Shown here in pieces: positions 51,529 through 62,317 of a stretch of 64,000 nucleotides of DNA. This DNA is from Nitrospiraceae bacterium (GTDB lineage Bacteria > Nitrospirota > Nitrospiria > Nitrospirales > Nitrospiraceae), in NCBI GenBank assembly GCA_919902505.1, contig CAKKRE010000036.1, positions 1 to 64,000 on the forward strand, written 5' to 3'. The translations under genes and the position numbers were made by a program. Numbering within the stretch: the first letter of the stretch is position 1; every line of letters begins with the position of its first letter. Below the pieces are notes generated by a model. It worked only from the letters and a program-made list of their open reading frames with translations, did no database searches and was not told the DNA's origin.

Positions 51529-52242
51529 TTAGGCGACCAATTCCTTCATTTCGCGCACAGCCTGGACTAATCCGACCATGACGGATCGGGCGATGATGCT
51601 GTGACCGATGTTGAATTCCACAATCTCGGGCAATTTGGCGAGTCGTTTCACATTTTTATAGGTCAAGCCATGCCCGGCGTTGACGCCGAGGCCGAGCTTG
51701 TAGGCCAGTTTGGCCGCCTGGGTGATGGCCTCGAATTCCTCGTCTTCTTCCTTCGACCGCTTGGCGTTGGAGTAGCGGCCGGTATGTAACTCGACATAGG
51801 CTGCACCGATTTTGTGCGCCGCCTTGATTTGATCGAGACTCGGCTCAACGAACAGGCTTGTGGGGATGCCTCCGTCGCGGAGCAGATCGACGATTTTCTG
51901 AATGCGATCGCGGTGGTTAGCGACATCGAGACCGCCTTCGGTGGTCAGTTCCTGTCGGCGTTCCGGGACGAGTGTCACCAGGTCCGGTTTGACGCTCAGG
52001 GCGATCTTGGCCATGGCGTCGTCGGCGGCCATCTCCAGATCCAGTTTGGTTCGCACGATTTCCCGCAACATGGTGAGGTCTCGATCTTGAATATGCCGGC
52101 GGTCTTCCCGAAGATGCACAACCAGGCCATCGGCGCCGGCCAGCTCCACGAGAATGGCCGCGGTCAAGGGGTCGGGATCGGTCCCTCCTCGCGCCTGCCG
52201 CAGTGTCGCCACATGATCGATATTTACACCCAGTCGAGCCAT
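51529..52242 (-). CDS. pdxJ: Pyridoxine 5'-phosphate synthase
   Basis: A 237-residue TIM-barrel enzyme from the ATG at 52242; the open frame extends 8 codons upstream without support. [17 protein letters not shown] starts the protein. [40 protein letters not shown] and [13 protein letters not shown] are conserved stretches around the substrate site, and LGVNAGHGL and [12 protein letters not shown] close it. It condenses 1-deoxyxylulose 5-phosphate with 3-amino-2-oxopropyl phosphate. It is the first gene of the minus-strand operon. Confidence 0.97.
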   Translation of the reverse strand: MARLGVNIDHVATLRQARGGTDPDPLTAAILVELAGADGLVVHLREDRRHIQDRDLTMLREIVRTKLDLEMAADDAMAKIALSVKPDLVTLVPERRQELTTEGGLDVANHRDRIQKIVDLLRDGGIPTSLFVEPSLDQIKAAHKIGAAYVELHTGRYSNAKRSKEEDEEFEAITQAAKLAYKLGLGVNAGHGLTYKNVKRLAKLPEIVEFNIGHSIIARSVMVGLVQAVREMKELVA

Positions 52243-52443
52243 TACGCCTCCGCAATTTCCCTGCATGTCATAGGAGAAAGATTTCGGAACTGGTCGAAAT
52301 TCATAGACAATTCTCTCGGTGCTGAGGCATTATTAACAGAAGACGGTACGGGGGAGCAAGGAGGCAGGTCCTGGGATGCCTTACTGTTTTGAGTGTGACC
52401 ACGGTAGGGTGCTCGCCCCCAAGTCCTGACAATCGTAGCGAAA

Positions 52444-52472
52444 TTGACTCGTTTTGAGGCCTCCATTAAAAT
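52444..52472 (+). promoter_or_regulatory. Promoter of the threonine/isoleucine operon
   Basis: TTGACT at 52444-52449 and TAAAAT at 52467-52472 are separated by 17 bases, giving a leader of about 65 bases before the ATG at 52544. The rest of the 301-base gap 52243-52543 contains no gene I can support; I saw no leader peptide of Thr/Ile codons. Confidence 0.7.
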
Positions 52473-52543
52473 ACGCCCCTTTCAGAGGCATGGCGACTGA
52501 ACCTGTTCGGCAGAGGACCCGCCTGTAGGAGTCTGACAAATTC

Positions 52544-53740
52544 ATGGCGATCGGCGACGGCTTTTACCGCATTAAACGACTTCCCCCCTACGTATTTGCG
52601 CAAGTACAAACCCTGAAACTTGAGGCGCGTCAGCGGGGAGAGGATATCATCGACTTCGGGATGGGCAACCCGGATCAGCCCACGCCTCCTCATATCGTCG
52701 ATAAATTGATCGAAGCGTCGAGGAAGGCCAAAAACCATCGTTATTCAGCTTCACGCGGGATCACGAAGCTGCGCCATGCGATTACCGGTTGGTATAAGCG
52801 CAATTACGATGTGGATTTGGATCCTGAGACCGAAGCGATCGTGACGATCGGCTCCAAGGAAGGCATCGCCCACTTGGCGCTGGCCACGATCGGGCCAGGC
52901 GATGTGGTGTTGACGCCCACGCCCACCTATCCCATCCATATGTACAGTTTTATTATCGCCGGCGGGGAAGTGCGCGGGATCGAGCTGCGCCAGGACAGCG
53001 ACTTTTTCGATGACCTGTTGCGTGTCTATCGCCAAACTTTGCCGCGTCCGCGTATTCTCGTGATCAATTTCCCGCACAACCCGACGACCGCCGTGGTCGA
53101 CCTTGAGTTTTTTAAGAAGATCGTCGCGTTTGCCAAGGAACACGATGTGATCGTCATTCACGATCTGGCCTATGCCGATATTGCGTTCGACGGCTATAAG
53201 GCGCCGAGCTTTCTGCAAGTGCCGGAGGCGAAGGATGTGGGCGTGGAGTTTTATACGCTGTCCAAGGCCTACAACATGCCCGGCTGGAGAGTCGGATTCT
53301 GTGTCGGCAACCGTGAAGTGGTCGGCGCGCTCGCCAAGCTGAAGAGTTATCTCGACTACGGAATTTTTCAGCCGATTCAGATTGCCAGTACCGTCGCGTT
53401 GAATGGGCCGCAGGACTGCGTCAAGGAAGTCGTGCAACGGTATCAAAACCGGCGCAATGTGCTCGTGAACGGGCTGAATCGTATCGGCTGGCCGGTGGCG
53501 TTACCCCGCGCGACCATGTTCGTCTGGGCTCGTATTCCGGACCCGTTCCGGCATATGGGGTCGCTGGAGTTTTCGAAGCTGCTTCTCCGGGAAGCCAAGG
53601 TCGCCGTATCGCCGGGAATCGGTTTCGGAGAAGGCGGAGATGAATTCGTGCGGTTTGCGCTGGTGGAAAATGAGCATCGCACCCGGCAGGCTCTGCGCGG
53701 GATCCGCAAAGTATTGAATTTGGATGACCAGGAATCATGA
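52544..53740 (+). CDS. Class I/II aminotransferase (AlaC-like)
   Basis: A 398-residue PLP enzyme. [18 protein letters not shown] lies near the N terminus, [16 protein letters not shown] follows, and the PLP Lys is in [20 protein letters not shown] (about residue 241). [12 protein letters not shown] holds the substrate Asn. The sequence resembles alanine transaminase AlaC and close relatives of LL-diaminopimelate aminotransferase. It is the first gene of the hom-thrC operon and overlaps hom by 4 bases, which supports a role in aspartate-family or glutamate/alanine nitrogen transfer. Confidence 0.9.
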   Translation: MAIGDGFYRIKRLPPYVFAQVQTLKLEARQRGEDIIDFGMGNPDQPTPPHIVDKLIEASRKAKNHRYSASRGITKLRHAITGWYKRNYDVDLDPETEAIVTIGSKEGIAHLALATIGPGDVVLTPTPTYPIHMYSFIIAGGEVRGIELRQDSDFFDDLLRVYRQTLPRPRILVINFPHNPTTAVVDLEFFKKIVAFAKEHDVIVIHDLAYADIAFDGYKAPSFLQVPEAKDVGVEFYTLSKAYNMPGWRVGFCVGNREVVGALAKLKSYLDYGIFQPIQIASTVALNGPQDCVKEVVQRYQNRRNVLVNGLNRIGWPVALPRATMFVWARIPDPFRHMGSLEFSKLLLREAKVAVSPGIGFGEGGDEFVRFALVENEHRTRQALRGIRKVLNLDDQES

Positions 53741-55050
53741 AGAGTGAGATCGGGGTCGGGTTAATCGGATTCGGAACGGTCGGCACCGGTGTGGCTCGTG
53801 TGTTGATCGAGAATGCTGAGCTGATTCGTCGGCGGGTGGGTGTGCCCGTCACGCTGGTTCGCATCGCTGACCTGGACATCACACGCGATCGCGGCATTGC
53901 GATTCCGCCGGGCGTGCTCACGACGGATATCCAGCAAGTCCTCACGGATCCACGGGTGGATATCGTCATCGAGTTGATGGGCGGGTACGATCTCGCCAAG
54001 CGCGTGATTTTGGATGCCGTGCAACGAGGCAAACATGTGGTCACGGCCAACAAAGCCTTGCTGGCCGTGCATGGCGAAGAGATTTTTGCCGCGGCGTCGC
54101 GTCAAGGCATCGACCTCGGCTTCGAGGCGAGCGTGGGAGGCGGAATTCCGGTCATCCGCGCATTGATGGAAGGATTGGCCGCGAACAATATCCAGTCGAT
54201 CTACGGCATCATCAACGGCACCTCGAATTATATTCTCAGCCGCATGACGAGTGAAGGCCAGCGTTTTGACGTGGTGTTGGAGGAGGCGAAACGTGCCGGC
54301 TATGCAGAGGCCGATCCCACGTTCGATGTGGCGGGCACTGATTCGGCGCACAAGCTGACCATCATGGTCAGTTTGGCCTACGGTACACCTGTCAATTTTA
54401 AAGAGATCTACACCGAAGGTATCACCGGGCTCACGCCGCTCGATATTGCTTATGCGAAGGAGTTCGGGTTTACAATCAAGCTGCTGGCGATCGCAAAATA
54501 TTCCGATGGCGAAATCGAGGCGCGCGTGCATCCGACGATGGTGCCGTCGGCCTCTCAAATCGCGAAGGTCGACGGTGTCTATAATGCGATTCAGCTGGTG
54601 GGCGATGCCGTCGAAGATGTCGTGCTGTATGGCCGGGGCGCCGGGTCTATGCCGACGGGCAGTGCGGTCGTGAGTGATGTCATGGCCATCGCGCGCAATC
54701 TGCTCAAAGATGCTGCCGGGCGTGTCCCGCCTGCATCCTATCAGCCCGATCAGCGGCGGCCGTTGCGCATGCGGCCGATGGAAGAAATTACCTCGCTCTA
54801 CTACATTCGATTTATGGTGGTCGACCGGCCGGGTGTGTTGTCGCAGATTGCCGGGGTGCTGGGTCGTTATGGGATCAGCATTTCGTCGGTGCTGCAGCAG
54901 GGACGCAAAGAGGGGCAGACGGTGCCGGTGGTGATCATGACGCATATGGCAAAGGAGCGGGATATTCAAAACGCGCTCCGTGAAATCAACCCCATGTCCT
55001 ACATCTCTGAGCCCACGACGCTCATCAGGGTCGAAGGGCGGGATGAATGA
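53737..55050 (+). CDS. hom: Homoserine dehydrogenase
   Basis: A 437-residue enzyme. The NAD(P)-binding domain starts [19 protein letters not shown]. The catalytic domain has [20 protein letters not shown] and [19 protein letters not shown] with the active Asp and Lys. The C-terminal ACT domain ([20 protein letters not shown]) probably senses threonine. It reduces aspartate semialdehyde to homoserine. It follows the aminotransferase (4-base overlap) and precedes thrC by 45 bases. Confidence 0.97.
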   Translation: MKSEIGVGLIGFGTVGTGVARVLIENAELIRRRVGVPVTLVRIADLDITRDRGIAIPPGVLTTDIQQVLTDPRVDIVIELMGGYDLAKRVILDAVQRGKHVVTANKALLAVHGEEIFAAASRQGIDLGFEASVGGGIPVIRALMEGLAANNIQSIYGIINGTSNYILSRMTSEGQRFDVVLEEAKRAGYAEADPTFDVAGTDSAHKLTIMVSLAYGTPVNFKEIYTEGITGLTPLDIAYAKEFGFTIKLLAIAKYSDGEIEARVHPTMVPSASQIAKVDGVYNAIQLVGDAVEDVVLYGRGAGSMPTGSAVVSDVMAIARNLLKDAAGRVPPASYQPDQRRPLRMRPMEEITSLYYIRFMVVDRPGVLSQIAGVLGRYGISISSVLQQGRKEGQTVPVVIMTHMAKERDIQNALREINPMSYISEPTTLIRVEGRDE

Positions 55051-55095
55051 ATGGGACTCGCAGGTGTTGCTGAGAGGATGGTCGAGTAGACTCTT

Positions 55096-56154
55096 ATGAT
55101 TCGTTGGCGTGGGATCATCGAAGAATACCGGAAGTTCCTGCCGGTCACGGCGCAGACGCCTGTGGTCACGCTGGGCGAGGGCCATACGCCACTGATCCGC
55201 GCGGCGCGGCTTGCGAAGAAGATCGCTCCGGGGATCGATCTGTATCTGAAGTATGAAGGCATGAATCCCACCGGATCCTTCAAGGATCGCGGCATGACCA
55301 TGGCGATCTCCAAGGCTGTCGAGGGGGGCGCGCGGGCGGTCATTTGCGCCTCCACCGGAAACACGTCTGCCTCCGCTGCGGCGTACGGGGCCAGGGCGGG
55401 CATTGCCGTGTATGTGCTCATTCCGGCCGGCAAGATCGCGCTGGGGAAGTTGTCGCAGGCGATGATGCATCAGGCCACCGTCATTCAAGTCGAAGGAAAT
55501 TTTGACCAGGCGCTGACCATCGTCAAAGAGCTGTCGGCCACGTACCCCGTTGAGTTGGTCAATTCTCTGAATCCGTTCCGGATCGAAGGGCAGAAAACGG
55601 CGGCGATGGAGATTTGCGACGATCTCGGCGATGCGCCGGCTATGCATGTACTTCCTGTAGGGAATGCAGGTAATATCACCGCCTATTGGAATGGCTACCG
55701 GGAGTATCGTGCGGCCAATCAGACGACGCGGTTGCCTCGGATGATGGGATTTCAGGCCGCTGGTGCGGCGCCGATTGTGTTGGGCCATATCGTCGAAGAG
55801 CCACAGACGGTGGCCACGGCGATTCGAATCGGCAACCCGGCCAGTTGGCAATCGGCTCTCACTGCGGTGAAGGAGTCGTCCGGTGCCATCGATATGGTCA
55901 CCGACGAAGAAATTCTGCATGCCTATGCGTTGGTGGCCAGTGAGGAAGGCGTCTTTTGCGAACCAGCATCCGCCACCTCCGTGGCCGGTGTCATTAAGTT
56001 GAGTCAGGCCGGACAATTAAAAGAAGGTGCCACGGTTGTGTGTACGTTGACCGGGCATGGTTTGAAAGATGCCGATACGGCGATCGGTATTTCACGTCAG
56101 CCTCAAACAGTGAAAGCCACCCGCGACGATGTGGCCCGCCTCCTTCATGTCTGA
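55096..56154 (+). CDS. thrC: Threonine synthase
   Basis: A 352-residue fold-type II PLP enzyme. The PLP Lys is in [16 protein letters not shown] (residues about 53-68), [20 protein letters not shown] is the phosphate/PLP loop, and [16 protein letters not shown] binds cofactor phosphate. It converts phosphohomoserine to threonine. It lies directly before the apgM-type gene, which probably supplies its substrate because no classical thrB is present in the operon. Confidence 0.97.
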   Translation: MIRWRGIIEEYRKFLPVTAQTPVVTLGEGHTPLIRAARLAKKIAPGIDLYLKYEGMNPTGSFKDRGMTMAISKAVEGGARAVICASTGNTSASAAAYGARAGIAVYVLIPAGKIALGKLSQAMMHQATVIQVEGNFDQALTIVKELSATYPVELVNSLNPFRIEGQKTAAMEICDDLGDAPAMHVLPVGNAGNITAYWNGYREYRAANQTTRLPRMMGFQAAGAAPIVLGHIVEEPQTVATAIRIGNPASWQSALTAVKESSGAIDMVTDEEILHAYALVASEEGVFCEPASATSVAGVIKLSQAGQLKEGATVVCTLTGHGLKDADTAIGISRQPQTVKATRDDVARLLHV

Positions 56155-56172
56155 TTACCTCAGGAACATTGC

Positions 56173-57423
56173 ATGAAATATTTGATCCTGCATGCCGACG
56201 GGATGGCAGATCTCTCGTGTCCGGAACTTGGTGGAAAAACACCGCTTCAGGTGGCCTCAACTCCGAACCTTGACCAGATCGCCCAGCGTAGCGAAGTGGG
56301 GCTGTTGAGCCTTCCCTCGGAAGCCGGAGCCGCTGGGAGCGATGTCACGGGTGTGGCTGTGTTGGGGTATGATCCGAAGAAGTACTATCCGGGCCCCGGC
56401 CCGCTGGAAGCAGCCGGTCTCGGCGTCACGGTGGGCGAGCAGGATGTGGTGTTCCGGTGCACCATGCTGACGGTGCGGGGGGAGTCTGCCTCCGGTAGCA
56501 AAGATCGGGCAACCGACATCAAGAAACTCGGACAGCATGTCCTCATGGAGGACGCGACCGCCGGTCTCATCGACACGGAGCAGGCTCGTGAGTTGCTCGA
56601 AGCAGTGAATGAGCAGCTTGGCTCGGAGTCGATTCAGTTCTACCCCGGTTCCGGGCATCGACACCTCATGGTCTGGGTCGGAGGAAAATCCCGCGCGACG
56701 TGTCTCGATCCACAACCGTTGGTCGGCCGGTCGATTGCCGATGCGTTGCCGAGCGGTGATGGCGCCGACGTGCTGCGCAAGATCATGGATGCGGCGTTTT
56801 TCATCCTGCGCGACCATCCGGTGAATGAGGAACGTGAGCAGGAGGGGTTGAAGCCCGCCAATTGCCTGTGGTTGTGGGGTCAGGGCCGTGCCGCCGTGTG
56901 GCCGCCCTTGCCGGAGCGATACCAGATTGCCGGTGTGGTGGTGTCATCCAGCGATGTCCATCGTGGAGTTGGGGTGTGCGCCGGGTTGGATGCGGTCGAG
57001 CTTCCGCTTGCTGACGGAAACGACGCGAATGAGTTCACGGGTTGCGTGCAGACGGCGGTGCAGGAGTTGGCCAAGAAGGACTTCGTCTATCTGCATGCCG
57101 GGCTTTCCGACGACGTGCTGCACGCGACTGATGTGCAGGACAAGGTGCGGGCCATTGAGCGGTTCGATGCCCAGGTCGTCGGGCCGATTCTCGCGGCACT
57201 GGCGACGCATCCCGCCTATCGGTTGCTTGTCGTGTGTGATCCCGGCCTCGCAAAGAGCCACGGTGCTGAGGTTCCGCCGATCCTGTATGCGCTGTGTGAT
57301 AGTGCCGCCAAGCCGTCGGCCGGAGTCACCAAACGGTTTCACGAGCAGGATGCGAACATCGCCGGGACCGCGCCTCGCGATGCGACGAAGTTGATGCTGC
57401 GATTATTCCCGCGCGGAGTATAG
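56173..57423 (+). CDS. ApgM-family phosphotransferase, probable homoserine kinase (ThrB2-like)
   Basis: A 416-residue alkaline-phosphatase-superfamily enzyme. [10 protein letters not shown] opens the chain with the metal-binding Asp. [18 protein letters not shown] leads to a Ser in [15 protein letters not shown] as the likely phosphorylated residue, [14 protein letters not shown] lies in the middle, and the closing [20 protein letters not shown] matches the metal loop of the family. Annotation tools often call it cofactor-independent phosphoglycerate mutase. Its position between thrC and lysC with no thrB points to homoserine kinase, as reported for members of this family in other phyla. This is inference from context. 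Confidence 0.85.
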   Translation: MKYLILHADGMADLSCPELGGKTPLQVASTPNLDQIAQRSEVGLLSLPSEAGAAGSDVTGVAVLGYDPKKYYPGPGPLEAAGLGVTVGEQDVVFRCTMLTVRGESASGSKDRATDIKKLGQHVLMEDATAGLIDTEQARELLEAVNEQLGSESIQFYPGSGHRHLMVWVGGKSRATCLDPQPLVGRSIADALPSGDGADVLRKIMDAAFFILRDHPVNEEREQEGLKPANCLWLWGQGRAAVWPPLPERYQIAGVVVSSSDVHRGVGVCAGLDAVELPLADGNDANEFTGCVQTAVQELAKKDFVYLHAGLSDDVLHATDVQDKVRAIERFDAQVVGPILAALATHPAYRLLVVCDPGLAKSHGAEVPPILYALCDSAAKPSAGVTKRFHEQDANIAGTAPRDATKLMLRLFPRGV

Positions 57424-57427
57424 AGCT

Positions 57428-58663
57428 GTGGCGCTGATCGTTCAAAAATACGGAGGAACATCCGTCGGTACGGTCGAACGGATTCATCGCGTCGCCGAAC
57501 GTGTCGAACGCGCTCAGAAAGACGGCTACCAGGTGGTAGTGGTGTTGTCGGCCATGAGCGGGGAAACCGATCGACTGCTGAAGTTGGCGCATGAGGTCAC
57601 TGGTGCACCGGACGAGCGGGAATTGGACATGCTCCTCTCGACGGGGGAGCGGGTGACGATCGCGTTGCTGGCCATGGAACTCCGGGGGCGAGGGGTGAAT
57701 GCCCGGTCCTTCACGGGCCGGCAGGTCGGCATTCACACGGACAGCGCGCACACCAAAGCTAGAATTTCCCGCGTCACGGCCGATCGAATCAAGGAAGCGT
57801 TGTCTGCGGGCGTGATCCCCGTTGTGGCGGGGTTCCAGGGCATTAACGCCAGCTCGGATGTCACCACGCTGGGCCGGGGAGGTTCCGATCTGACAGCCGT
57901 TGCCCTGGCGGCGGCGCTCAAGGCCGACCGCTGCATTATTTATACGGATGTGGACGGTGTCTACACTGCCGACCCGAACATCGTGCCGGCTGCGCGACGT
58001 CTGGATAAGATCTCCTACGAAGAGATGTTGGAAATGGCCAGCCTCGGCGCCAAGGTGCTGCAGAGTCGCTCGGTGGAGTTTGCGGCCAAGTACTCCGTGC
58101 CGGTGGAGGTCAATTCAAGTTTCAAAGAAGGAAAGGGAACGCTCGTGACACGTGAAGATGCCGATATGGAAGGGGTCATGGTGTCGGGTGTGACGGGGGA
58201 CCGCAATCAGGCCAAGATTACGATTGTCGGTGTGCCGGATCGTCCAGGGATCGCCGCGCGCGTGTTCGGGGCCGTGGCCCATGCCAACATCGTGGTGGAT
58301 ATGATCATCCAAAACGTCAGCCAGGCCTCCACAACCGACATTTCGTTCACGGTCCCCAAGGCTGATTTGCGTAACGCCGTCGATCTCGTCCAGCGTCTGT
58401 CCGAAGAGATCGGCGCCCGGTCCGTGGCTGTGACGGAATCCATCGCCAAGGTGTCGCTCATCGGGGTGGGTATGCGGTCGCATTCCGGAGTGGCGGCACA
58501 GATGTTCGAGGTGCTCTCGCGCGAAGGCGTGAACATTATGATGATCAGCACGTCGGAAATTAAGATTTCCTGTGTCATCGAGGAAAAGTATTTGGAATTG
58601 GCCATGCGTACGCTTCACACGGCGTTCGGCCTGGATCGGGTTTCGGCGCCTGCCCTGGGCTAG
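57428..58663 (+). CDS. lysC: Aspartate kinase
   Basis: A 411-residue enzyme starting at a GTG. The kinase domain opens [20 protein letters not shown] and contains [20 protein letters not shown] and [19 protein letters not shown]. Two C-terminal ACT domains ([40 protein letters not shown]) bind lysine or threonine for feedback control. It phosphorylates aspartate, the first step of the Lys/Thr/Met pathway, and ends the aspartate-family part of this operon. Confidence 0.97.
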   Translation: MALIVQKYGGTSVGTVERIHRVAERVERAQKDGYQVVVVLSAMSGETDRLLKLAHEVTGAPDERELDMLLSTGERVTIALLAMELRGRGVNARSFTGRQVGIHTDSAHTKARISRVTADRIKEALSAGVIPVVAGFQGINASSDVTTLGRGGSDLTAVALAAALKADRCIIYTDVDGVYTADPNIVPAARRLDKISYEEMLEMASLGAKVLQSRSVEFAAKYSVPVEVNSSFKEGKGTLVTREDADMEGVMVSGVTGDRNQAKITIVGVPDRPGIAARVFGAVAHANIVVDMIIQNVSQASTTDISFTVPKADLRNAVDLVQRLSEEIGARSVAVTESIAKVSLIGVGMRSHSGVAAQMFEVLSREGVNIMMISTSEIKISCVIEEKYLELAMRTLHTAFGLDRVSAPALG

Positions 58664-58739
58664 TCTGCTCGGCGGGCGGTCACGGTCGGTGTGCCCGTCT
58701 CCTCGACAGGTCCGTCATGACCCTGCTACTCTCACATCT

Positions 58740-60383
58740 ATGAAACGTCGCAATACAGCGCCGCGGCGCCCTCGCGGTTCGGAACCTGTTTCGGTGCCGT
58801 CGCTCACGGCGGCGCAGGCATCCGCGCTCGAAATCTACGATACCACCTTGCGGGATGGGGCTCAGGCGGAGGATGTCAGTTTCTCCGTGGAGGATAAACT
58901 CCGCGTGGCGCAACGGCTGGATGAACTCGGTGTGCATTTCATTGAGGGTGGGTGGCCTGGCGCGAATCCGAAAGACATCGAGTTCTTTCGCATGGTCAAG
59001 ACCATTCCCTTTAAGAATGCGACCATCGTGGCGTTCGGGTCGACGCGCAAAGCCAGCAACTCGGTTCGAAAAGATAAAAACCTTCACGAACTGCTCGCGT
59101 CAGGCACTCCGACCATTACGCTCTTCGGCAAGAGTTGGTCGTTTCAAGTGACGGATGCACTAGGCATTGCGCTCGCCAAGAATTTGGAGTTGATCGAAGA
59201 CTCGATTCACTACCTGCGCTCCAAGGATCGTCGGGTGTTTTACGATGCCGAGCATTTTTTTGACGGGTATAAGGCCAATCCCGACTATGCGTTGCAGACG
59301 ATTCGCAGAGCGATTGCCGGGGGAGCTGAGCGGGTCATTCTCTGTGATACCAACGGCGGGACCATGCCGTGGGAAATCCGTGAAATTTGCCGCATTGTGA
59401 AGCAGGAATGTCCCGTGCCATTGGGGATTCATGCGCACAACGACAGCGAAATGGCGGTGGCTAACTCCCTCGTCGCCGTGGAGTCGGGCATTCTGCAGGT
59501 GCAGGGGACGATTAACGGAATCGGTGAGCGATGCGGCAATGCCAACCTTTGCTCGATCATCCCAAATCTACAGTTGAAAATGCAGCGACCTGCTATTGGG
59601 AATAAACTGACACGCCTACGAGATGTGTCGGGCTTCGTGACCGAGATCGCCAACCTGATGCCGAACAAGCGGCAGCCCTATGTCGGAGATGCGGCCTTTG
59701 CGCACAAGGGCGGCGTGCATATTCATGCGGTGCTCAAGAATGCGGCGACCTACGAACACATCGATCCCGCTGCGGTCGGAAACCGTCGTCGGATCTTGGT
59801 GTCGGATTATGCGGGGCGCAGCGGGCTCCTGGAAAAGGTTGAAGCGTACGGCATTTCGCTGAACAAGAATCACGCAAAGTTGCAGGAACTGGTCGAGACG
59901 CTCAAGGAGCGGGAAAGCCAAGGGTATCAATTCGAAGGCGCGGAAGGATCGTTTGAGCTGCTAATGCGCAAGACGATGGGCAGCCATCGCCCATCCTTTC
60001 AGCTGCTTGGTTTCCGGGTGATCGTCGAAAAGAAACAGGAGCACGGTTTGCTGCTTTCGGAAGCCACCGTGATGGTAAAGGTCGGGGAGGTCGTCGAGCA
60101 CACGGCCGCCGTCGGGGCTGGTCCTGTCAATGCCCTCGACCATGCGCTTCGCAAAGCCTTGGGAAAATTCTATCCGCAACTTCGGGAAGTGAAGCTCCTC
60201 GACTATAAGGTTCGTGTGCTCTCTGCGGATAAGGGGACGGAATCAAAGGTGCGCGTCCTGATTGAGTCGGGCGATCACAAGGACAAGTGGGGCACCGTCG
60301 GTGTGTCGGAAAACATCATGGAAGCGAGTTGGCAGGCGTTGGCGGACAGCATTGAGTATAAATTGCTGCTGGCGGATCGCTAG
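58740..60383 (+). CDS. cimA: Citramalate synthase
   Basis: A 547-residue enzyme from the ATG at 58740; the open frame extends into lysC without homology. The TIM-barrel has YDTTLRDGAQAEDVSFSVED (metal-binding Asp), FIEGGWPGANPKDIEF, IHAHNDSEMAVANSLVAVES with the HxH metal ligands, and QGTINGIGERCGNANLCSII. The C-terminal regulatory domain is about residues 400-520. The sequence pattern is citramalate synthase, not 2-isopropylmalate synthase. It combines pyruvate and acetyl-CoA as a threonine-independent route into isoleucine. Confidence 0.95.
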   Translation: MKRRNTAPRRPRGSEPVSVPSLTAAQASALEIYDTTLRDGAQAEDVSFSVEDKLRVAQRLDELGVHFIEGGWPGANPKDIEFFRMVKTIPFKNATIVAFGSTRKASNSVRKDKNLHELLASGTPTITLFGKSWSFQVTDALGIALAKNLELIEDSIHYLRSKDRRVFYDAEHFFDGYKANPDYALQTIRRAIAGGAERVILCDTNGGTMPWEIREICRIVKQECPVPLGIHAHNDSEMAVANSLVAVESGILQVQGTINGIGERCGNANLCSIIPNLQLKMQRPAIGNKLTRLRDVSGFVTEIANLMPNKRQPYVGDAAFAHKGGVHIHAVLKNAATYEHIDPAAVGNRRRILVSDYAGRSGLLEKVEAYGISLNKNHAKLQELVETLKERESQGYQFEGAEGSFELLMRKTMGSHRPSFQLLGFRVIVEKKQEHGLLLSEATVMVKVGEVVEHTAAVGAGPVNALDHALRKALGKFYPQLREVKLLDYKVRVLSADKGTESKVRVLIESGDHKDKWGTVGVSENIMEASWQALADSIEYKLLLADR

Positions 60384-60416
60384 GCTCTTTTCACCTCCGT
60401 CGGGCTCACATAATCC

Positions 60417-60445
60417 TTGACAGGACAGGTAACCTCACGTAACTT
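60417..60445 (+). promoter_or_regulatory. Promoter of ihfA
   Basis: TTGACA at 60417-60422 and TAACTT at 60440-60445 are separated by 17 bases; the ihfA ATG is at 60529. This separates ihfA from the amino acid operon. Confidence 0.6.
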
Positions 60446-60528
60446 ATGGGGAAATTCTTTGTCTTGGACGCTCGACACCAAGAAGCACTTCCTGAGGAAC
60501 GACTCTAGTGGATGGCGGGGGGAAAGGC

Positions 60529-60804
60529 ATGAGAAAGGCGGATATCGCGAACGAAATCTTCAAGCAGGTGGGAGTGTCCAAGAACGATGCAGCCGATATC
60601 GTCGAACTCGTGCTCAATCTGCTGAAGGGCGTGCTGCAAAAAGGTGACGCGGTCAAGATTGCAGGATTCGGGAATTTTGTAGTACGGAGCAAAGGCGCAC
60701 GTAAGGGTCGGAACCCGCGAACCGGCGAAGAAATCGGGATTACTCCCCGTCGCGTGGTCACGTTTCGACCCAGTCAGGTGTTTAAAAAGTACGTCAATTC
60801 CTAG
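60529..60804 (+). CDS. ihfA: HU/IHF-family DNA-bending protein (IHF alpha-like)
   Basis: A 91-residue protein from the ATG at 60529, which follows GGGGGAAAGG; a frame start at 60508 is possible. Core elements are RKADIANEIFKQVGVSKNDA, KIAGFGNFVVRSKGARKGRN and the conserved RNPRTGEEIGI beta arm with the Pro that intercalates DNA. It resembles IHF alpha more than HU. In many bacteria this gene is followed by a MerR-like regulator, as here. Confidence 0.92.
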   Translation: MRKADIANEIFKQVGVSKNDAADIVELVLNLLKGVLQKGDAVKIAGFGNFVVRSKGARKGRNPRTGEEIGITPRRVVTFRPSQVFKKYVNS

Positions 60805-60845
60805 TCGCTACCTTGCCACGAGCACACGCAGCATGAGGACCGGTC

Positions 60846-61199
60846 ATGGGGAATGAGCCCAGGCTGGGAAGTAAAGTTTTCTACAAAATCGGCGAAGTCA
60901 GCAAGATTTCCAAACTGCCGGCTTATGTCTTGCGGTTTTGGGAATCGGAGTTCAGCTTCCTGAGACCGAAGAAGAGCCGTGGGAATCAGCGGCTCTATGT
61001 GCAGAAAGATGTAGATACGGTACTGGAGATCAAGCGGATGCTCTATGACGAGGGGCATACGCTGGCTGGGGTCAAGCGCTACTGGGCTCGTCGAGGACGA
61101 GTCATCGTGAAGAAGCTGAGCTCGCGGAAAGAACTGGCACAACGTGTCAGGGGCGATCTCCAGGCGATCATCAGAATGATCGATTCCCATTCGTCCTGA
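60846..61199 (+). CDS. MerR-family transcriptional regulator
   Basis: A 117-residue protein. The winged-helix domain has [40 protein letters not shown] and [21 protein letters not shown] short dimer helix with a basic end follows. It lacks the metal-binding Cys of the classical MerR sensors, so the ligand is unknown. It lies 41 bases after ihfA and is commonly found next to ihfA in other genomes, which suggests a housekeeping role in nucleoid or translation genes. Confidence 0.9.
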   Translation: MGNEPRLGSKVFYKIGEVSKISKLPAYVLRFWESEFSFLRPKKSRGNQRLYVQKDVDTVLEIKRMLYDEGHTLAGVKRYWARRGRVIVKKLSSRKELAQRVRGDLQAIIRMIDSHSS

Positions 61200-61258
61200 A
61201 CGGTTCTTGTGATGCAGGCGGCTGCGTCCACTTGTGGGTACATCGATGTCGTGTGTGT

Positions 61259-61335
61259 CGGGGCGTAGCGCAGCCCGGTAGCGCACTCGCTTGGGGTGCG
61301 AGGGGTCGTGGGTTCAAATCCCGCCGCCCCGACCA
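61259..61335 (+). tRNA. tRNA-Pro (anticodon GGG)
   Basis: A 77-nucleotide cloverleaf. CGGGGCG pairs with CGCCCCG in the acceptor stem, CTCGC and GCGAG form the anticodon stem around the loop TTGGGGT, and GTGGG and CCCGC form the T stem around TTCAAAT. The anticodon is GGG, reading CCC and CCU. The CCA end is encoded. Confidence 0.95.
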
Positions 61336-61501
61336 TCGGCACGATGTTCTCTACCACTGTCAGTGTCCTGAGGGACGTTGATCATTGCGGACGATCTTGT
61401 GAGTTTGTTCGAGTGTTTTCCTGCCTCTTTCGTGCCCACTCTTGACCCAGCGGTTTCGGTGCTCCCCTTTCACGACGTGTGCGAAGCATAAAGGAGCGGT
61501 T

Positions 61502-62317
61502 GTGGCGCGTGTACGGATTCTTGTGACCAATGACGATGGCATTACGTCTCCCGGGATTCACGCGGTCGCGGCGGCGTTGGGTGCATTGGGGGAGGTGTGG
61601 ATTGTCGCACCCGATCGGGAGCGCACGGCAGTCGGGCATGCGGTCACGTTGCATAAGCCCCTTCGTATTACCAAGATGGCGCCCCGCGTATTTATGGTGA
61701 ACGGGACTCCGGTAGACTGTGTCAACTTGGCTCTGGTGAAGGTATTGCCAGGGCGGCCGTCGTTGATTGTGTCGGGGATTAATCGAGGGGTCAATCTCGG
61801 CGACGATGTGATGTATTCCGGTACCGTGTCGGGGGCTTTGGAAGGAACGATCCTAGGCATTCCTTCGATCGCCGTGTCTCAGGAAGGCGACGAGACCTTT
61901 CGATTCGATGTCGGGGCGCAGTATGCGGCACGAGTGGCCGCTGAAGTGCTGTTGCAGGGATTGCCGCCCGAAACCATCCTGAACGTGAATATCCCGAATG
62001 TTCCCTTACGGTCCATCAAGGGTGTGAAAGTGACATGCTTGAGTCGGCGTCGTTTCAACAACCCCATCGTTGAAAAAGTCGATCCGAGGGGTCGGAAGTA
62101 TTACTGGATCGCCGGGACGCGTCAGTCGTGGAGTCGCGAGAACGATGCCGACCACGAGGCGCTGGAGCAGCGCATGGTGTCGGTGACCCCGATTCATCTC
62201 GACACGACCCATCATGAGGTGCTGGAACAGTTCAAGGCGTGGGAGCAACCGCTCTCGCGACCATCCGCGCGTACGAAAACGGTGAAGCCGCATCCTCGAA
62301 GGAGAGCCCAGGCGTGA
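61502..62317 (+). CDS. surE: 5'/3'-nucleotidase SurE
   Basis: A 271-residue enzyme from the GTG at 61502, which follows AAGGAG; the open frame reaches 61442 without homology. ILVTNDDGITSPGIHAVAAA holds the metal-binding Asp-Asp, IVAPDRERTAVGHAVTLHKP the nucleotide region, and GINRGVNLGDDVMYSGTVSG the Asn and Ser metal-site loop. It dephosphorylates nucleoside monophosphates in stationary phase or under stress. The C-terminal extension is basic. It overlaps the DedA gene by 4 bases. Confidence 0.95.
   Translation: MARVRILVTNDDGITSPGIHAVAAALGALGEVWIVAPDRERTAVGHAVTLHKPLRITKMAPRVFMVNGTPVDCVNLALVKVLPGRPSLIVSGINRGVNLGDDVMYSGTVSGALEGTILGIPSIAVSQEGDETFRFDVGAQYAARVAAEVLLQGLPPETILNVNIPNVPLRSIKGVKVTCLSRRRFNNPIVEKVDPRGRKYYWIAGTRQSWSRENDADHEALEQRMVSVTPIHLDTTHHEVLEQFKAWEQPLSRPSARTKTVKPHPRRRAQA

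Noticed and set aside
53761-56016. Long minus-strand open frame of 751 codons
   Set aside because: It is antisense to hom and thrC, whose domains are complete; GC-rich codon bias opens the opposite frame. No domain is visible in its translation, which is rich in His, Arg and Asp.
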